Shown here: one piece after another, positions 5,772 through 7,708 of the stretch
Layout: each line of letters starts with the position of its first letter
Position numbering within the stretch: position 1 is the first letter of the stretch
DNA from: Erythrobacter sp. UBA2510
Lineage (GTDB): Bacteria > Pseudomonadota > Alphaproteobacteria > Sphingomonadales > Sphingomonadaceae
Length of the DNA stretch: 7,708 nucleotides
Direction: 5' to 3'
Assembly (NCBI GenBank): GCA_002341345.1
Contig: DDNW01000158.1
Coordinates: forward strand, 1,312-9,019
The notes under the pieces: generated by a model
What the model was told of the DNA's origin: nothing
Databases searched by the model: none
What the model saw: only the letters and a program-made list of their open reading frames with translations
Program-made: the position numbers and the translations under genes

Positions 5772-6971
5772 CTAGTCCCCGAAAAACTCGTTCTTGGGAA
5801 CGGGCGTCGAAGCGGCCGATTTTTGGGTGGTCAGGCCAACACCCGCACCAAGCACGAGTGCCCCCGTCTTCCGGCCCTCGTTCAGCGCATCCATCCGCCG
5901 GTTCATGGTCCGGGCAACAAGTTTGTCGCCCAGGCTGTCCTTCATGGAGCCGACAATCGCGTCGAGGCCAACGAGGTCACGCAGGGATTCAAAATCCGCA
6001 AGCGCCTTGCCGTGCCATTTGTAGAAGGCCTCGACCCGCGCGGGTTCTTCATTCCAACGTTCGGCAAAATTTTCGCCGTTGGTGGTCTCGTTCCAGACCG
6101 CGTAGATTTGGCGGCCATTGACCAGCGGGCGTTCGATGAAGTCCGGCATCAGACGTATCGTGTCGATCAGCACTTGGAGCTCGTCTGCGAAAACGTGGCG
6201 CCTCACACACATCTCATAGGATCGCATGGCCAGGGTCGTGATGATGATCGAGATCGGCGCGATGTCCTCCTGAACATGCAGGAACTCCAGATCCCGGTGA
6301 CGCTTCAGGAGCTGCACGGTCCGCCGCAGAATGCCCTTGACGGACTGACGGACTGGGAAGGGCTCGGTCGTGGCCGCATCGCGCTGCGCCGCGATGATCG
6401 ACCGTGTCATCCTCGGGACCAGGGCCGCCCGTTCGTCGAAGAGGGCGCGATAGGCCCGGGGATTCGTCGCGTGCCAATCCCGCAGCTTGCGATCGGGCAC
6501 CAGCTCACCGCCGTTCATGCAGTTCGGATTGGCAATGGTCGGGGAGATGTCGAGGTGGAAGTCACCGGCGTAGTTCAGGCGCCAGCAGCGCTTCTTTTCT
6601 TCCAGGATAGAGGCATAGTAGGCGTGCTCGCGCAGGCGCTTGCCGATCGCGGCCTTCAGGCGTGCCGGTGCGATTTCCGGGCCAAGGCCGAGAATGAAGC
6701 TGATCAGGTCGACATCGAACTCGTCGCGCCCGATCGGTTTGATCGAGGTGCCGAGTGCGCCAGAGCCGTGTAGGTAGACATGGAGGGAAGCAAGCATCGG
6801 GTCGCTCGATCCGGACAACCAGTCCGCGACCGCCTCGTAGCTGGTTCGGGCTTTCTCAAACTGGGTCTGCGTCCATTCCAGCTCCTGGCAGATTTCTTCA
6901 AGGATCGTGAAGACCTGTGCCCGCCGCTGAATGGCGGTATCGGTGAGAGGGTGCGAGAAGATCTGGTTCAT
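5772..6971 (-). CDS. CD-NTase (cGAS/DncV-like nucleotidyltransferase) of CBASS
   Basis: This is the signalling enzyme of the CBASS operon (399 aa), expected to make a cyclic di- or trinucleotide from NTPs during phage infection. The polymerase-beta-like core is visible. HGSGALGTSIKPI (68-80) holds the Gly-Ser motif and the Thr that follows. DEFDVDLISF (83-92) gives metal-binding Asp86 and Asp88, and Asp141 in FHLDISPTIAN (138-148) is the third acid. The helical C-terminal half (about 205-370) includes VKGILRRTVQLLKRHRD and the SIIITTLAMRSYE region. The tail (380-399) is low-complexity and probably flexible, ending PVPKNEFFGD, a plausible substrate for the E2 encoded next. The ATG at 6969-6971 is preferred because it overlaps the stop of the phospholipase gene (ATGA) and has GGAA 6 bases upstream. 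The same frame stays open to 7391, but that extension lies over the phospholipase gene and is a shadow. The clade and the nucleotide product cannot be assigned by eye. Confidence 0.88.
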   Translation of the reverse strand: MNQIFSHPLTDTAIQRRAQVFTILEEICQELEWTQTQFEKARTSYEAVADWLSGSSDPMLASLHVYLHGSGALGTSIKPIGRDEFDVDLISFILGLGPEIAPARLKAAIGKRLREHAYYASILEEKKRCWRLNYAGDFHLDISPTIANPNCMNGGELVPDRKLRDWHATNPRAYRALFDERAALVPRMTRSIIAAQRDAATTEPFPVRQSVKGILRRTVQLLKRHRDLEFLHVQEDIAPISIIITTLAMRSYEMCVRRHVFADELQVLIDTIRLMPDFIERPLVNGRQIYAVWNETTNGENFAERWNEEPARVEAFYKWHGKALADFESLRDLVGLDAIVGSMKDSLGDKLVARTMNRRMDALNEGRKTGALVLGAGVGLTTQKSAASTPVPKNEFFGD

Positions 6972-7708
6972 GCCGCGTTCCGTTCGAGTTGATGCACGGG
7001 CACGAACGGCTCGGCAGGTTGCTGGAAGAAGATGGGGTTCAGTGTGGGACTCGCGTGCCGGGCGCTCGAAGCGCCAAGCCCCTTGAGCCTCTGGATCTTG
7101 GTGATGTCGTCGAGGGAAAAGAAACCCTGAGGCACGCTCGGCGAATACCGGTGAACAGCCGTCCGGTCGTGCGGATCGCCTGTCAGATGACGGGCAATGC
7201 CGAGCGCTCCGCGGGATTGACCGTCCATGAGAAGGCTGAGGGCCTTCAACCCGAGTCCGGCTTTGCCGGGAGACTCGGGAAGCATGTAGACCTCGTCGAC
7301 ACAGCCGAGGCTCAGGATGTGCAGGTCCTGCGGAGACCAGCCGAGCATCGAGATCGCTTCGACGGTCGCGACCCCCACCGGATTGTTGCACCAGGTGCCG
7401 CCATCGAGAAGCCCGACATCATCCACCGTCTTGTGGCGCGCGAAATAGGTCGGAGCGGCTGACGTCGCCATCGCGGCGTCGAGGGCCGGCTTCCGGTAAT
7501 CCTTGGTGAGCCGCGGATGATGTGACGTCTTGTAGATGTAGACGCTGCGCTGATCGGCATCCCAGGCCGGGATGAGCAACCGGGTCTCCGCTTCGCCGAT
7601 GAGCTTGTCACCGAGGACAGCGCGGAGCTCGTCCCGAAGCGTAGACGCTTCGTGCTTGGGCTTGACCAGGTGACGCAGGGCGGCACGCGCGTCCCGGGCC
7701 TTTTGTCC
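6968..7708 (-). CDS. capV: CapV-type patatin-like phospholipase, CBASS effector (5' end missing)
   Basis: These are the C-terminal 246 residues of a patatin-like phospholipase; the frame is open at the window edge, so the N-terminus with the GxSxG serine motif lies outside. The catalytic Asp is Asp102 of the fragment, in VGLLDGGTWCNNPVG, a classic patatin DGG...NNP motif. It is preceded by the conserved stretch DAAMATSAAPTYF (about 77-89). Downstream, HILSLGC and a helical region follow, ending with FFQQPAEPFVPVHQLERNAA. In CBASS, CapV is activated by the cyclic nucleotide made by the neighbouring cyclase and degrades membrane phospholipids, killing the infected cell. It is the first visible gene of the operon; its TGA overlaps the cyclase ATG by 4 bases. 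A TTG at fragment residue 44 could be mistaken for the start, but the frame continues through it with protein-like sequence. The promoter of the operon lies beyond the window. Confidence 0.88.
   Translation of the reverse strand, partial: GQKARDARAALRHLVKPKHEASTLRDELRAVLGDKLIGEAETRLLIPAWDADQRSVYIYKTSHHPRLTKDYRKPALDAAMATSAAPTYFARHKTVDDVGLLDGGTWCNNPVGVATVEAISMLGWSPQDLHILSLGCVDEVYMLPESPGKAGLGLKALSLLMDGQSRGALGIARHLTGDPHDRTAVHRYSPSVPQGFFSLDDITKIQRLKGLGASSARHASPTLNPIFFQQPAEPFVPVHQLERNAA

Noticed and set aside
5733..6773. Long + strand open frame (346 codons) opposite the cyclase gene
   Set aside because: It is an antisense shadow of the CD-NTase gene in GC-rich DNA; the product lacks family motifs, while the - strand frame has clear catalytic motifs.
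6972..7391. N-terminal extension of the cyclase frame up to 7391
   Set aside because: It lies entirely over the patatin gene in another frame, is Arg/Ser-rich, and the ATG at 6971 with an ATGA overlap explains the true start.

Overview
The window looks like a defence-gene neighbourhood from a GC-rich proteobacterium. The G/C-heavy third codon positions and the look of the proteins suggest an alphaproteobacterium, but this is an inference and there is no rRNA, tRNA or housekeeping marker to confirm it. I see no insertion sequence, CRISPR array, integrase or tRNA gene.

The left part (1-3147) holds genes of unknown function. A 465-residue hypothetical protein runs on the + strand. Facing it on the - strand are a small hypothetical gene (93 aa) and a 432-aa protein. 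The latter's N-terminal helical motif resembles one seen in accessory-element proteins (possibly the DUF5623 type). A perfect inverted repeat lies between the convergent genes, and a second hairpin follows the stop of the 432-aa gene.

The middle part (3148-5234) begins with a divergent intergenic region of about 280 bp. It carries a nested, symmetric array of CTAACAT/ATGTTAG half-sites at the start of a two-gene + strand operon. That operon encodes a winged-helix regulator or antitoxin and an AbiEii-like nucleotidyltransferase, overlapping by 7 bases. This is the layout of an AbiE-type (type IV) toxin-antitoxin or abortive-infection module, and the repeats are the likely autoregulatory operator.

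The right part (5290-7708, - strand) is a CBASS anti-phage operon. In transcription order it encodes a CapV-type patatin phospholipase (5' end beyond the window), a CD-NTase cyclase, and a stand-alone E2-like protein with an LPHIY...LCLY active-site segment. Genes 1 and 2 overlap by ATGA and genes 2 and 3 are 5 bases apart. No E1 or JAB-peptidase gene follows, because the next gene is the convergent AbiEii-like gene 55 bases away. This matches the 'type II-short' CBASS layout. In that model the E2 acts on the C-terminus of the cyclase, the cyclase makes a cyclic nucleotide on infection, and the phospholipase then attacks the membrane.

The two recognised systems therefore sit tail to tail, and the unknown genes on the left are candidates for further defence or accessory functions.
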